64,000 bases of DNA, from assembly GCA_025210735.1 (NCBI GenBank), contig JAOARD010000011.1:1-64000 (forward strand), in the 5' to 3' direction. The notes beneath the pieces are model-generated. The model saw only the letters and a list, made by a program, of their open reading frames with translations. It searched no databases and was not told the origin of the DNA. Positions 27,566 through 35,835 of the stretch are shown one piece after another. The stretch comes from Bacteroidales bacterium (lineage in GTDB: Bacteria; Bacteroidota; Bacteroidia; Bacteroidales; UBA6680). The translations under genes were made by a program, and so were the position numbers. Numbering within the stretch: position 1 is the first letter of the stretch; each line of letters starts with the position of its first letter.

Positions 27566-30500
27566 TTATCTTTTTACCTTTAACAGAGTAAAGAAGAATG
27601 TTGTTCCTTTACCTGGTATAGTATTATATCGTATTTTTCCGCCCGATGTCTCAATAATGTTTTTTACAATAGATAACCCTAATCCCATACCTGATGTTTT
27701 GGTGGTAAAGTTTGGTTCAAATATCTTCTCCCCATCTTCTCCCGATATACCTTTTCCATTATCTTTTATAAAGAACTCTACAAAACTGTCGTCTAAGTCG
27801 TAGAAACCAATCTCAATTATACCTTGCCTCTCTTCCGGTATTGCAGAAATAGCGTTCTTAATAATATTAATGAATACCCTTGGCAGGTGCTCTGCATCAG
27901 ATATAACTCTGTTATCGCTATCAAACTGTTTTATAAACTGTACATCTGTGTTTGAGTATAAGTCAACAATATTATTTATAATGTCCTTCGGATCTATATC
28001 GGTAGGATTTTGTTCAGATAATTTCGAGAAATTAGAGAACTCATTTGCAATATATGTTAAAGAGTCTATCTGTTGAATCATGGTCTCAGTAAATCTCTTT
28101 AACTGCTTATCCCAATCCTCAGGTCTGTCTTTCCATGCTCTCTCAAGAAACTGTACCCTAAGTTTCATTGGGGTAAGCGGATTCTTAATCTCATGTGCAA
28201 TCTGCCTTGCCATCTTTTTCCATGCCTCTTCACGCTCCTTCTCGGTTAACTTATTAATACTTTCGTCCAGTTCTCTTACCTTATTGTTGTATGCAGTTAC
28301 AAGAGCAGATATTTCATCGTTCTTATTGTAGGTAAGTTTTAAGTTTTGCTCACCAATGCTAAGTTTAGACAACCCCTCTTGTAACATTCTGAGAGGTTTC
28401 GATATCTGGTTTGATAGTATTATAGCAATTGATATTGCAATAAGTATTAACATCAGAAAGATATTAACACCAGCGTTAATAAGTTCATATAACTGATTTT
28501 GCAGCTCATTTTGTCTGGTGAAATAAGGTATATTAATATAGGCTAATGGTTCGCCTATATTGTTTGTAAATGGAACATATATAGAGTGATAAGTTAATTC
28601 ACCAATATTCTCTTTACAGAAATATTTACGATTACCTGCCGACAAACTATTAAGAGCTAAAGGATTCATCTTCTTACTTAACAACCCCTGCTTAAATATC
28701 TCATTCCTTGATGAGGCCATAATATTCCCTTTTGTATCATACATGTTTATATCTGTATAAAATACATTTGAGAAACGTATAAGCCAGTATGTCAGATATT
28801 CTGAATTATCGGTAATAACAGCATCTTTATGACTTATCTTATGACTAAGCTCTACAGTTATTGATCTTACCTTCTCGTTCAGATTATCGAAATGCGTTTT
28901 TTCATATGTGTTTGCAGAATAGCGTATTGTACCAAAACCTATTAGCAACAGTGACAGAACTAATACGCTAATAATTGATAATTTAAGCTTTCCTTGCAGG
29001 CTTTTTACATAAAAGAATAGTTGTATGCGCTCTGATTTATAATATACTATCAGAAAGAATACATATATACCAATAAACAGGTGTGTAAACAGATAAAGAA
29101 CCTTATCGGCAACAATAAAAGATCTTACAAGAACAATTGTGTTATTAGGTTCAATCTGATATGTACACTGTATCTGTTTATCTTTTAACCTCTGCTTAAA
29201 TTTATTCTTCTTATCAAATGGCTCAGTTTCCCAAATTTCAGGAAAATCAAACTCGCCGGAATATGAAACCAGATGATTATTATAATAGTTTGCATATGAG
29301 AAACCTTTAAGGTTTGCCATATTCTTATTTGTTTTAAGAAGTAGCTCAGGATATCCCAGATACTTATTCTGAAGTTTACTGTCAAGCTCAATATAAACAT
29401 TGGCTGAATCTTTACTGTTAGCAATTGGTAACTTTATGTTTCCTACATAACTTACTCTACCATTATGATTATTATTATAGTAAAAATTAGAGAATGGAAT
29501 CTGAAAACCATACTTATCAATAATTGTATCAAAGAAATCGTTACAGTTTACATATGCCTTTGTCGGGTCAATTATTAGCTCTGTTCCGGAGTAGCAACAT
29601 GTAATCTGTATATCATATTTGTTATAGTATCCCGACAAATAATTTTTTACAATATGATTATATATGTCCTGTCCGTATTTATCTACATCGGTAAGAAACT
29701 CCGGAAGTTTCTCGTCGCTTATAATAGACTCTTCTGTTGATGATATAATTGTTTCCAGTACGGCATCTCTCTCATTAGATAGATTACCTGCAATTAACTT
29801 TGCATCCTCAATCTGTTTATCGTATTGCAGAGCGGTTATAAGGTACAAACCTATTACTGCAAGAATACTCATTAGTACCAAATTGTATCTGAACTCTTTA
29901 CCGTAATGCCTTTTTATATAAATAGTAAGAGATATAATAAAAAAGGCCAGAAGCATTAGTTCAATCAGCTTAATATAGCCAAAGAGATGTATTACCGGAA
30001 ATATTAACAAAATGGTAATAGAAACAATCCAGATAATTATTCTTTTAAGAGATTCAAACTTACCAAGTATATATAATAGTATGCGCGACAACAGAGAAAA
30101 GTTGCCAAGGAACAGTACCATTATAAGAAAGCCAATTAATGTAAATATGTTCATCTGAACAAAATCAAACATTAAAAACTCTTTTGTAGAGTGGAATATA
30201 AGAATCTTGAACATATACTTAAGCAGAGCCGCTGCGCCATACATACCTGCAAATAGTAATAGTATGAATGCGTTTTTTAGCAGACCATTAACCTTATTGA
30301 AACTGTATGTTTTTACTCTGTTATATATGGTGAGTAGTATTACTGTCAGGCAAATTGTTGATAGAAAAAAGTCGCCAAGTGACGGATTATGTGTTGAGCT
30401 TGCAAAAACGAACGACTGAAATAGTTCTGTCTCATATAAAAAATTGGGCCACTTAAATATTATTAATGCAGCTCTGATAATAGTTACAGAAATTATGAAT

Positions 30501-31228
30501 ATTACAAGCTTCAGTGTCTGCTTAATTTTTAGTGTATGGGCAATAATAATCCATAGCCAACTTAAACCAAGTACTAACGATATTGAGAAGATAAAAATAA
30601 TCAGACTTTGCAGATGTATGGGAACTTTTATCTTTGTTGGGAATGATATTGAGAACAGATATCCTCCTCTGCTTGTATATATTGGGTATCCTAAATACTT
30701 ATCAAGAATAATATCGGCCTCGGCCGGAAGTGATATATCGCTATGGTAACTATCCTGTAGCAGATGATTATGATGTTTGTACCCTTTCTTTAATTTGAAG
30801 AAAGCAAAGAATGTGATAGAATCTTTTTTAAGAACATTAGATATATACCAGTTCTTATTATATTTTATAATCTGCTGTATATCATAGTCGTCATAACTTC
30901 TCTTTTCAGTTATTATGTCGTTATCAGTCCAGTATATTGTTTTGTTGTTTTTTCTGGCAATAATTGTTATGCCTTTATCTATAAGACTATTATAGTAATA
31001 TTCACTTAGTTTATCTTCAGACTCATTCTCTTCGTTATATCTATCGGCAAATATCCTTAATTCGCGTTTTATCTCAGCACTCTTATAAAACAATTCCTGT
31101 TCAACATTGTCTCTAATTTCAGACCTGTCTGTATACCTGTCTGCATATTGATTCAGAAACATTATAGCAATAATTGTTATTAATGTTGCAAAGAGCAGTA
31201 TAATCTCCTTTCTAATAAGTGCTTTCAT
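27566..31228 (-). CDS. NtrY-like membrane sensor histidine kinase
   Basis: A 1220-residue kinase. It has an N-terminal helix and extracytoplasmic domain (residues 1-205), then a block of many transmembrane helices (about 205-470). A second extracytoplasmic domain and two more helices follow, near residues 725-780 and 925-950. A HAMP domain precedes the phosphoacceptor QIAHEIKNPLTPMKLR (His about 1012). The ATP-binding domain carries NIIKNAISA, DNGKGISG and GMGLGLSIVKNI. The HisKA style (AHEIKNPLTP) is that of NtrY, which often works with sigma-54 activators. No receiver partner lies beside it. A leader element copy separates it from rlmH. Confidence 0.85.
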   Translation of the reverse strand: MKALIRKEIILLFATLITIIAIMFLNQYADRYTDRSEIRDNVEQELFYKSAEIKRELRIFADRYNEENESEDKLSEYYYNSLIDKGITIIARKNNKTIYWTDNDIITEKRSYDDYDIQQIIKYNKNWYISNVLKKDSITFFAFFKLKKGYKHHNHLLQDSYHSDISLPAEADIILDKYLGYPIYTSRGGYLFSISFPTKIKVPIHLQSLIIFIFSISLVLGLSWLWIIIAHTLKIKQTLKLVIFIISVTIIRAALIIFKWPNFLYETELFQSFVFASSTHNPSLGDFFLSTICLTVILLTIYNRVKTYSFNKVNGLLKNAFILLLFAGMYGAAALLKYMFKILIFHSTKEFLMFDFVQMNIFTLIGFLIMVLFLGNFSLLSRILLYILGKFESLKRIIIWIVSITILLIFPVIHLFGYIKLIELMLLAFFIISLTIYIKRHYGKEFRYNLVLMSILAVIGLYLITALQYDKQIEDAKLIAGNLSNERDAVLETIISSTEESIISDEKLPEFLTDVDKYGQDIYNHIVKNYLSGYYNKYDIQITCCYSGTELIIDPTKAYVNCNDFFDTIIDKYGFQIPFSNFYYNNNHNGRVSYVGNIKLPIANSKDSANVYIELDSKLQNKYLGYPELLLKTNKNMANLKGFSYANYYNNHLVSYSGEFDFPEIWETEPFDKKNKFKQRLKDKQIQCTYQIEPNNTIVLVRSFIVADKVLYLFTHLFIGIYVFFLIVYYKSERIQLFFYVKSLQGKLKLSIISVLVLSLLLIGFGTIRYSANTYEKTHFDNLNEKVRSITVELSHKISHKDAVITDNSEYLTYWLIRFSNVFYTDINMYDTKGNIMASSRNEIFKQGLLSKKMNPLALNSLSAGNRKYFCKENIGELTYHSIYVPFTNNIGEPLAYINIPYFTRQNELQNQLYELINAGVNIFLMLILIAISIAIILSNQISKPLRMLQEGLSKLSIGEQNLKLTYNKNDEISALVTAYNNKVRELDESINKLTEKEREEAWKKMARQIAHEIKNPLTPMKLRVQFLERAWKDRPEDWDKQLKRFTETMIQQIDSLTYIANEFSNFSKLSEQNPTDIDPKDIINNIVDLYSNTDVQFIKQFDSDNRVISDAEHLPRVFINIIKNAISAIPEERQGIIEIGFYDLDDSFVEFFIKDNGKGISGEDGEKIFEPNFTTKTSGMGLGLSIVKNIIETSGGKIRYNTIPGKGTTFFFTLLKVKR

Positions 31229-31319
31229 CTGATTATAATTGTTTTTTAGTTGTCAGATGGAACTCCGTATTATAATCATCCTCGTGTGTGTAAATGATCA
31301 TTCTCATGCTTCGTTTCAT
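31229..31319 (-). repeat. Leader element, copy 4 (before the NtrY-like kinase)
   Basis: The best-preserved copy. On the minus strand it starts ATGAAACGAAGCATGAGAA and carries the palindrome AATGATCATT. It continues with GGAGTTCCATCTGACAAC and ends at the kinase ATG after 91 bases. It lies only 18 bases after the rlmH stop codon, so it is intercistronic here. Confidence 0.75.
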
Positions 31320-31337
31320 CAGGGCTGTTAATTTATA

Positions 31338-31811
31338 TTATTGATGATGATAAGGCTCACCTTTCTGAATAGTGAAAGCTCTGTAAAGCTGTTCAATAAA
31401 AATCAGGCGTACCATTTGGTGCGAGAATGTCATTCTGGATAGTGATATCTTACTGTTTGCTCTCTGTTTAACAGTTTTACAGAAACCATAAGGTCCGCCT
31501 ATAACAAAAACAAGTGTTTTAATACCGCTAATCATTCTTTGGTTCATAAACTCTGAGAATTCAACTGATGAGTGATTCTTTCCATTCTCATCAAGTATAC
31601 ATACAAAGTCGCTGTTTGTTACTTGTTGAAGAATTAATTCACCCTCTTTAGTTTTTTGTTGATCTTCGCTAAGATTTTTACTGTTTTTAATATCAGGAAT
31701 TATTGTAAACTCAAAATTTGTATAGTGTTTCAGACGTTTTAAAAATATATCAATCCCCTCTTTAAGGTAATCCTTATCTGTTTTGCCAATTGCAATAAGT
31801 TTAATCTTCAT
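31338..31811 (-). CDS. rlmH: 23S rRNA (pseudouridine1915-N3)-methyltransferase
   Basis: A SPOUT methyltransferase that methylates pseudouridine 1915 in helix 69 of 23S rRNA on assembled ribosomes. The knot motifs FVIGGPYGF and SLSRMTFSHQMVRLIFIEQL, ending in YRAFTIQKGEPYHH, are all present. I chose the ATG at 31811 (157 residues, the usual length) over a TTG three codons earlier. It is upstream of the NtrY-like kinase on the same strand. Divergent from the DUF4783-nadC pair. Confidence 0.96.
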   Translation of the reverse strand: MKIKLIAIGKTDKDYLKEGIDIFLKRLKHYTNFEFTIIPDIKNSKNLSEDQQKTKEGELILQQVTNSDFVCILDENGKNHSSVEFSEFMNQRMISGIKTLVFVIGGPYGFCKTVKQRANSKISLSRMTFSHQMVRLIFIEQLYRAFTIQKGEPYHHQ

Positions 31812-31959
31812 TTTGTACAATTATTTTCCTGTTACAGGCTAAAGATATTTAAAATATACAGCTTAATTTATGTTTATATAACGCAATATATACTTTAAAA
31901 AGAAAATAATGTTAAAGTTTTTTGTGTAAACAGCATATTCGTGTGTTAATTTTAGTTAA

Positions 31960-31977
31960 TTGGCATAAAATTCGTAC
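31960..31977 (+). promoter_or_regulatory. Candidate sigma-54 promoter before DUF4783-nadC
   Basis: TTGGCAT with a G-T pair exactly ten bases after the GG (TTCGT at the -12 position). The ATG is 27 bases downstream. The -12 half is imperfect (TCGT for TTGC). Confidence 0.4.
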
Positions 31978-32001
31978 TTTAGTCCAATAAAAGGTAATTG
32001 C

Positions 32002-32406
32002 ATGCTTGGTATAAGAAGTTATAAAAAGATTATTGCGGTTTTTGTTACTACTTTTCTGTTTTCGTTCTATTTGTTGGCACAAACAGCTGTTATGCCTTCA
32101 GTAATAAGAGCTTTTGAAAAGGGTAACTCAGACTTGCTGTCTCAAAATCTTAATACTCAGGTAGAAATGGTGTTACCAAATCATGAAGATATTTACAGTA
32201 AATCGCAGGCATCTATACTACTTAAACAGTTTTTTGAGAATAATAAAGTAGTGCTGTTTAAAATTGTTCATCAGGGTGGTCGTGACCATACAAAATATGC
32301 TATCGGAAAACTTGAAACAGAGAAGTCGAATTATAGGGTATATTTTATGTTGAAGAGTAGTGCCGGTAAATACAAGGTTCATCTTCTTAAAATAGAAGAG
32401 GAGTAA
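32002..32406 (+). CDS. DUF4783 domain protein, secreted
   Basis: A 134-residue protein with a signal peptide (residues about 1-28, FVTTFLFSFYLLAQTA). The mature part has an NTF2/SnoaL-like look: a helical start with VIRAFEKGNSDLLSQNLN, then strands ending in KVHLLKIEEE. It fits DUF4783, a Bacteroidota family commonly found beside nadC; its function is unknown. Likely periplasmic. The gap to nadC is 41 bases, so the two are probably cotranscribed. The start is the first ATG after a candidate sigma-54 site. Confidence 0.78.
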   Translation: MLGIRSYKKIIAVFVTTFLFSFYLLAQTAVMPSVIRAFEKGNSDLLSQNLNTQVEMVLPNHEDIYSKSQASILLKQFFENNKVVLFKIVHQGGRDHTKYAIGKLETEKSNYRVYFMLKSSAGKYKVHLLKIEEE

Positions 32407-32447
32407 TTCTCAATCTACTTATCAGAAATTATAATTATTTAAACTTA

Positions 32448-33293
32448 ATGAATACAGAATTAATTGATCGTTGTATAGAGTTGGCAATAGCTGAGGATAT
32501 TGGCGATGGAGATCATTCATCTTTAAGCTGTTTAGCACCTGATAAAAAGGGTGTTGCCAAATTGTACTCAAAAGATACTGGTGTTATTGCAGGTATTGAT
32601 ATTGCGGAAAGAATATTTACAAGATTTAATAGTGATCTTAAATTTATATCAGAGAAATCTGATGGAGATAAGATTATGCCGGGAGAACTTATATTTACAG
32701 TTGAAGGTGCAGAGCTATACATATTACAGGCAGAAAGACTTGTTCTTAATGTAATGCAACGCATGAGTGGTATTGCTACACAAACAAAGTATTATGTAAA
32801 CCTGCTTGATGGATTAAATACACAGATTCTTGATACAAGAAAAACAACACCGGGTTTCAGAGCTTTTGAGAAAGAGGCTGTGAGAATTGGTGGTGGAACT
32901 AATCACAGATTCGGTTTGTATGATATGATTATGCTTAAAGATAATCATATTGATTTCTCAGGCGGTATTGAGAAAGCTATTGATGCAGCAAATTCGTATA
33001 TTAATGCAAAAGGTAAGAGCCTGAAGATAGAGGTTGAAACCAGATCTGTTGATGATGTTAAGAGAGTACTGAAACATGGTGGTGTGCAACGAATAATGTT
33101 AGATAATTTCTCTATTGATGAAACTATTGAAGCTGTTAAAATAATTGATGGTAAGATAGAAACAGAGTCATCAGGAGGTATAACCGCAGAAACCATACGC
33201 TCATATGCTGAGTGTGGTGTAGATTTTATATCAGTAGGAGCACTTACACATCAGGTGAAAAGCCTTGATATGAGTTTGAAGGTTGAGATGTAA
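32448..33293 (+). CDS. nadC: Nicotinate-nucleotide pyrophosphorylase (carboxylating)
   Basis: It makes nicotinate mononucleotide from quinolinate and PRPP in de novo NAD synthesis. At 281 residues it is complete. Conserved motifs are AEDIGDGDHSS, AERLVLNVMQRMSGIAT, DTRKTTPGFRAFEKEAVRIG, NHRFGLYDMIMLKDNH and SSGGI. Cytoplasmic, dimeric family. It is second in the DUF4783-nadC unit and is followed by a clear terminator. Confidence 0.97.
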   Translation: MNTELIDRCIELAIAEDIGDGDHSSLSCLAPDKKGVAKLYSKDTGVIAGIDIAERIFTRFNSDLKFISEKSDGDKIMPGELIFTVEGAELYILQAERLVLNVMQRMSGIATQTKYYVNLLDGLNTQILDTRKTTPGFRAFEKEAVRIGGGTNHRFGLYDMIMLKDNHIDFSGGIEKAIDAANSYINAKGKSLKIEVETRSVDDVKRVLKHGGVQRIMLDNFSIDETIEAVKIIDGKIETESSGGITAETIRSYAECGVDFISVGALTHQVKSLDMSLKVEM

Positions 33294-33314
33294 GAATTAT
33301 TAATATATATGTTA

Positions 33315-33350
33315 AATGGCTTTATCGGTGCGATAAGGCCATTTTTGTTT
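33315..33350 (+). terminator. Terminator after nadC
   Basis: AATGGCTTTATCG/CGATAAGGCCATT stem with a 3-base loop, then a T-run. Confidence 0.85.
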
Positions 33351-33492
33351 TAAAATAGTTGGAACAATAATTATGATTATTTGTTATCAGAATAACTTAG
33401 TAAAAAATATATGTAAATAAATTGTTTGCTGATTGTGTGATGACATATTAAATATGTTATGGTAGTTATATTAAACATTCTGATAATAAACT

Positions 33493-34137
33493 ATGGATAA
33501 TAAGAAGTTACAGAAATTAAGGAAAGAATATACGCTTAAAAAGCTGAATGAGGATGATGTGAGAGAGATTCCCATAGATCAGTTTAATATATGGTTTGAT
33601 GAGGCTGTAAGCGCAGATGTATTGGAACCCAATGCTATGAGCTTGTCTACATCTACCTTTAACGGAAAGCCGTCTTCAAGAATGATTTTACTTAAGAGGG
33701 TTACAGATGAGGGGCTTACCTTCTTTACAAATTATGAGAGTCGGAAATCAAAAAATATTATACAGAATCCTTACGGAGCACTTTTATTCTATTGGCCTGA
33801 ACTGGAAAGACAGGTAAGAATAGAGGGTATAATAGAGAAAATACCATCAAGAGAATCTGATAACTATTTTGCAATAAGACCCAAGGGTAGTAAACTTGGT
33901 GCATGGGCATCGCCTCAAAGCAGTGAGATTCCAAACAGAAGATATCTTGATACATTAAAATCAGATTATAAAGAGGAGTTTGAAGATAAGTATATTGAAC
34001 GCCCGGAGAATTGGGGTGGATTTATCCTGAAACCAACGCTTTTTGAATTCTGGCAAGGACGATACAATAGACTGCATGACAGGATAGAGTACTTCTATTT
34101 TGAAAATAAATGGAATATCAGACGTTTGGCTCCATAA
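33493..34137 (+). CDS. pdxH: Pyridoxamine 5'-phosphate oxidase
   Basis: An FMN enzyme that oxidises pyridoxine or pyridoxamine 5'-phosphate to PLP. At 214 residues it is complete. Visible motifs are EPNAMSLSTSTFNGKPSSRM, LLKRVTDEGLTFFTNYESRK, FYWPELERQVRIEG, the phosphate-site segment SKLGAWASPQSS, and the C-terminal WQGRYNRLHDRIEY...WNIRRLAP signature. It stands alone between the nadC terminator and an unusual hairpin at 34162-34200. Confidence 0.97.
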   Translation: MDNKKLQKLRKEYTLKKLNEDDVREIPIDQFNIWFDEAVSADVLEPNAMSLSTSTFNGKPSSRMILLKRVTDEGLTFFTNYESRKSKNIIQNPYGALLFYWPELERQVRIEGIIEKIPSRESDNYFAIRPKGSKLGAWASPQSSEIPNRRYLDTLKSDYKEEFEDKYIERPENWGGFILKPTLFEFWQGRYNRLHDRIEYFYFENKWNIRRLAP

Positions 34138-34161
34138 AAAGTTGAAAAATAATATTAGTAC

Positions 34162-34200
34162 TATCCGATTTTGATATAGTTTGAGTATCGAAGTCGGATA
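34162..34200 (+). other. Long hairpin without a T-run
   Basis: TATCCGATTTTGATA pairs over 15 positions with TATCGAAGTCGGATA (13 Watson-Crick plus two G-U pairs), with a 9-base loop. No T-run follows, so it is not a typical intrinsic terminator. It lies 24 bases after the pdxH stop codon. Confidence 0.6.
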
Positions 34201-34333
34201 AACGTGTATGTGTTTACATTAACAATAGTTATTTGTAGATATATTACATGGTATTATTGATATAAAAGGAAACGTTATTAAGAGTTGAGTCGTAAAAATC
34301 AAGTGAAGAAGAAAACTTAATAAAAGTAACATC

Positions 34334-35752
34334 ATGAAAAGGCTCGTTTTAATATCGTTAATGTTGCTTCTGGTTGCTACAGTTTGCTCACAAGAATTTG
34401 CCGGATTCAGATATCAGGCGGTTATGCGTGATGCAAACGGTATTCCTAAAGAAAATACTCAGTTTTATATTATTGTAGACGTTGTTCAGGGACCAGATAA
34501 ATCTGTTGTTTATTCTGAAAGTAGAATAATAGGGACAGATAAATTCGGAATATTATCATTTATTATTGGAAAAGGAGATGCCACTATTGGTAAATTCACA
34601 GATATTGACTGGAGTAAACCAGGTTACTATCTTGATATTACAATTGACGGAGCACTCTATGGTACATCAGAGTTATTAACAGTACCATATGCACTGTATG
34701 CTGCAAAGGCAAACAGAGCAAAAAGTGTAGACTTTCAGAACGTTTTGAATATGCCGGAAATACCTTCTGACGTAAGCGACTTTACAGATATTGGAAATAT
34801 TCTTTTTGATGGTGATTACAATAAACTTACAAATAAACCTGATCCGGGTACTATTTTTAGTGGTAGTTACCTTGATCTTACAGATACACCAAATGTACCT
34901 GGCGATTTCTCCGATTATGTATCTGATTTATCAGAATATGTTGATTTTTTAAAGCTGTTGAATGCACCTGTTCCGTTTAGTGGCAACTATAATGATCTTA
35001 CAGATAAACCAACCAATATACCAGTTGATATTTCGGATCTGGATGATGCAGAAACACTGTTTGATGGTAAATATGAGAGTCTTGAAGATAAACCAACAAT
35101 TGTTAATAATAATAGCAACAATTATGCAGATATAGTAGATAAACCATTTGTACCACAAGATATAAGTGATATAGTTACCATTGATGAGTTGTCTGCATTA
35201 ATAAACTTTGAGGATATAGAAGATTTTCCAGCTCTTTTTGATGGCGATTTTAATAACCTCACAATCGATCCGGCAATTCCAAGAGATGTATCAGATTTTA
35301 CGGATCAGGAAGGAAAATTATTTGACAGGGATTTTAACAGTCTTACAAACGTACCCACAATAATATCTTTTGACGGAAATTACAATAATCTGGATAATAA
35401 ACCATCAATACCTGTTTTGTTTTCAGAACTAACAGATACAGATGAGGTATTGAAGAATCTGGATTATAATAATGTTGTAGATGCTCCGGCTATTCCTAAA
35501 AAATTAAGTGATCTTATTAATGATATTAATCTTCCGATAAGAGAAGTTGATGGAGATACAGAGAATGAGTTACAAAATCTGAGTGAGGTATTAAATATGG
35601 GAACTGATGCAGGAGGTATTGTAATTAACAATGTGGCTACTCCGGTGAAGTTGAAAGATGCTGCTACAAAGGAGTATGTAGATCAGCTTAAAGTAAAAAT
35701 AGAAGCATTAAAGGTGAAAATAGAAGAGATGAAAAATATTACAGGAAATTAA
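34334..35752 (+). CDS. Secreted repeat protein with tail-fibre-like LTxKP repeats
   Basis: A 472-residue protein with a signal peptide (residues 1-19). Residues about 20-140 are the Bacteroidota-specific N-terminal domain with FRYQAVMRDANG, VVYSES and VPYALYAAKA. Next comes a run of roughly eight to nine repeats of about 35 residues around a core such as FDGDYNKLTNKP or FSGNYNDLTDKP, joined by IP-x-DISDL-type linkers. The last 40 residues (KDAATKEYVDQLKVKIEALK onward) form a short coiled coil. Related proteins carry a C-terminal S74 peptidase or chaperone; none is present here. It is likely a trimeric surface fibre. Function unknown. Confidence 0.72.
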   Translation: MKRLVLISLMLLLVATVCSQEFAGFRYQAVMRDANGIPKENTQFYIIVDVVQGPDKSVVYSESRIIGTDKFGILSFIIGKGDATIGKFTDIDWSKPGYYLDITIDGALYGTSELLTVPYALYAAKANRAKSVDFQNVLNMPEIPSDVSDFTDIGNILFDGDYNKLTNKPDPGTIFSGSYLDLTDTPNVPGDFSDYVSDLSEYVDFLKLLNAPVPFSGNYNDLTDKPTNIPVDISDLDDAETLFDGKYESLEDKPTIVNNNSNNYADIVDKPFVPQDISDIVTIDELSALINFEDIEDFPALFDGDFNNLTIDPAIPRDVSDFTDQEGKLFDRDFNSLTNVPTIISFDGNYNNLDNKPSIPVLFSELTDTDEVLKNLDYNNVVDAPAIPKKLSDLINDINLPIREVDGDTENELQNLSEVLNMGTDAGGIVINNVATPVKLKDAATKEYVDQLKVKIEALKVKIEEMKNITGN

Positions 35753-35778
35753 ATTATCGATATTAAATATCGAGCCAA

Positions 35779-35823
35779 AAAAATGCTGCCCTTTTCTTCT
35801 TCAGTTGGGCAGCATTTTCTTTT
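35779..35823. terminator. Bidirectional terminator
   Basis: AAAATGCTGCCC/GGGCAGCATTTT stem with A-run on the left and T-run on the right, between two convergent genes. Confidence 0.9.
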
Positions 35824-35835
35824 ATAATAAATATA

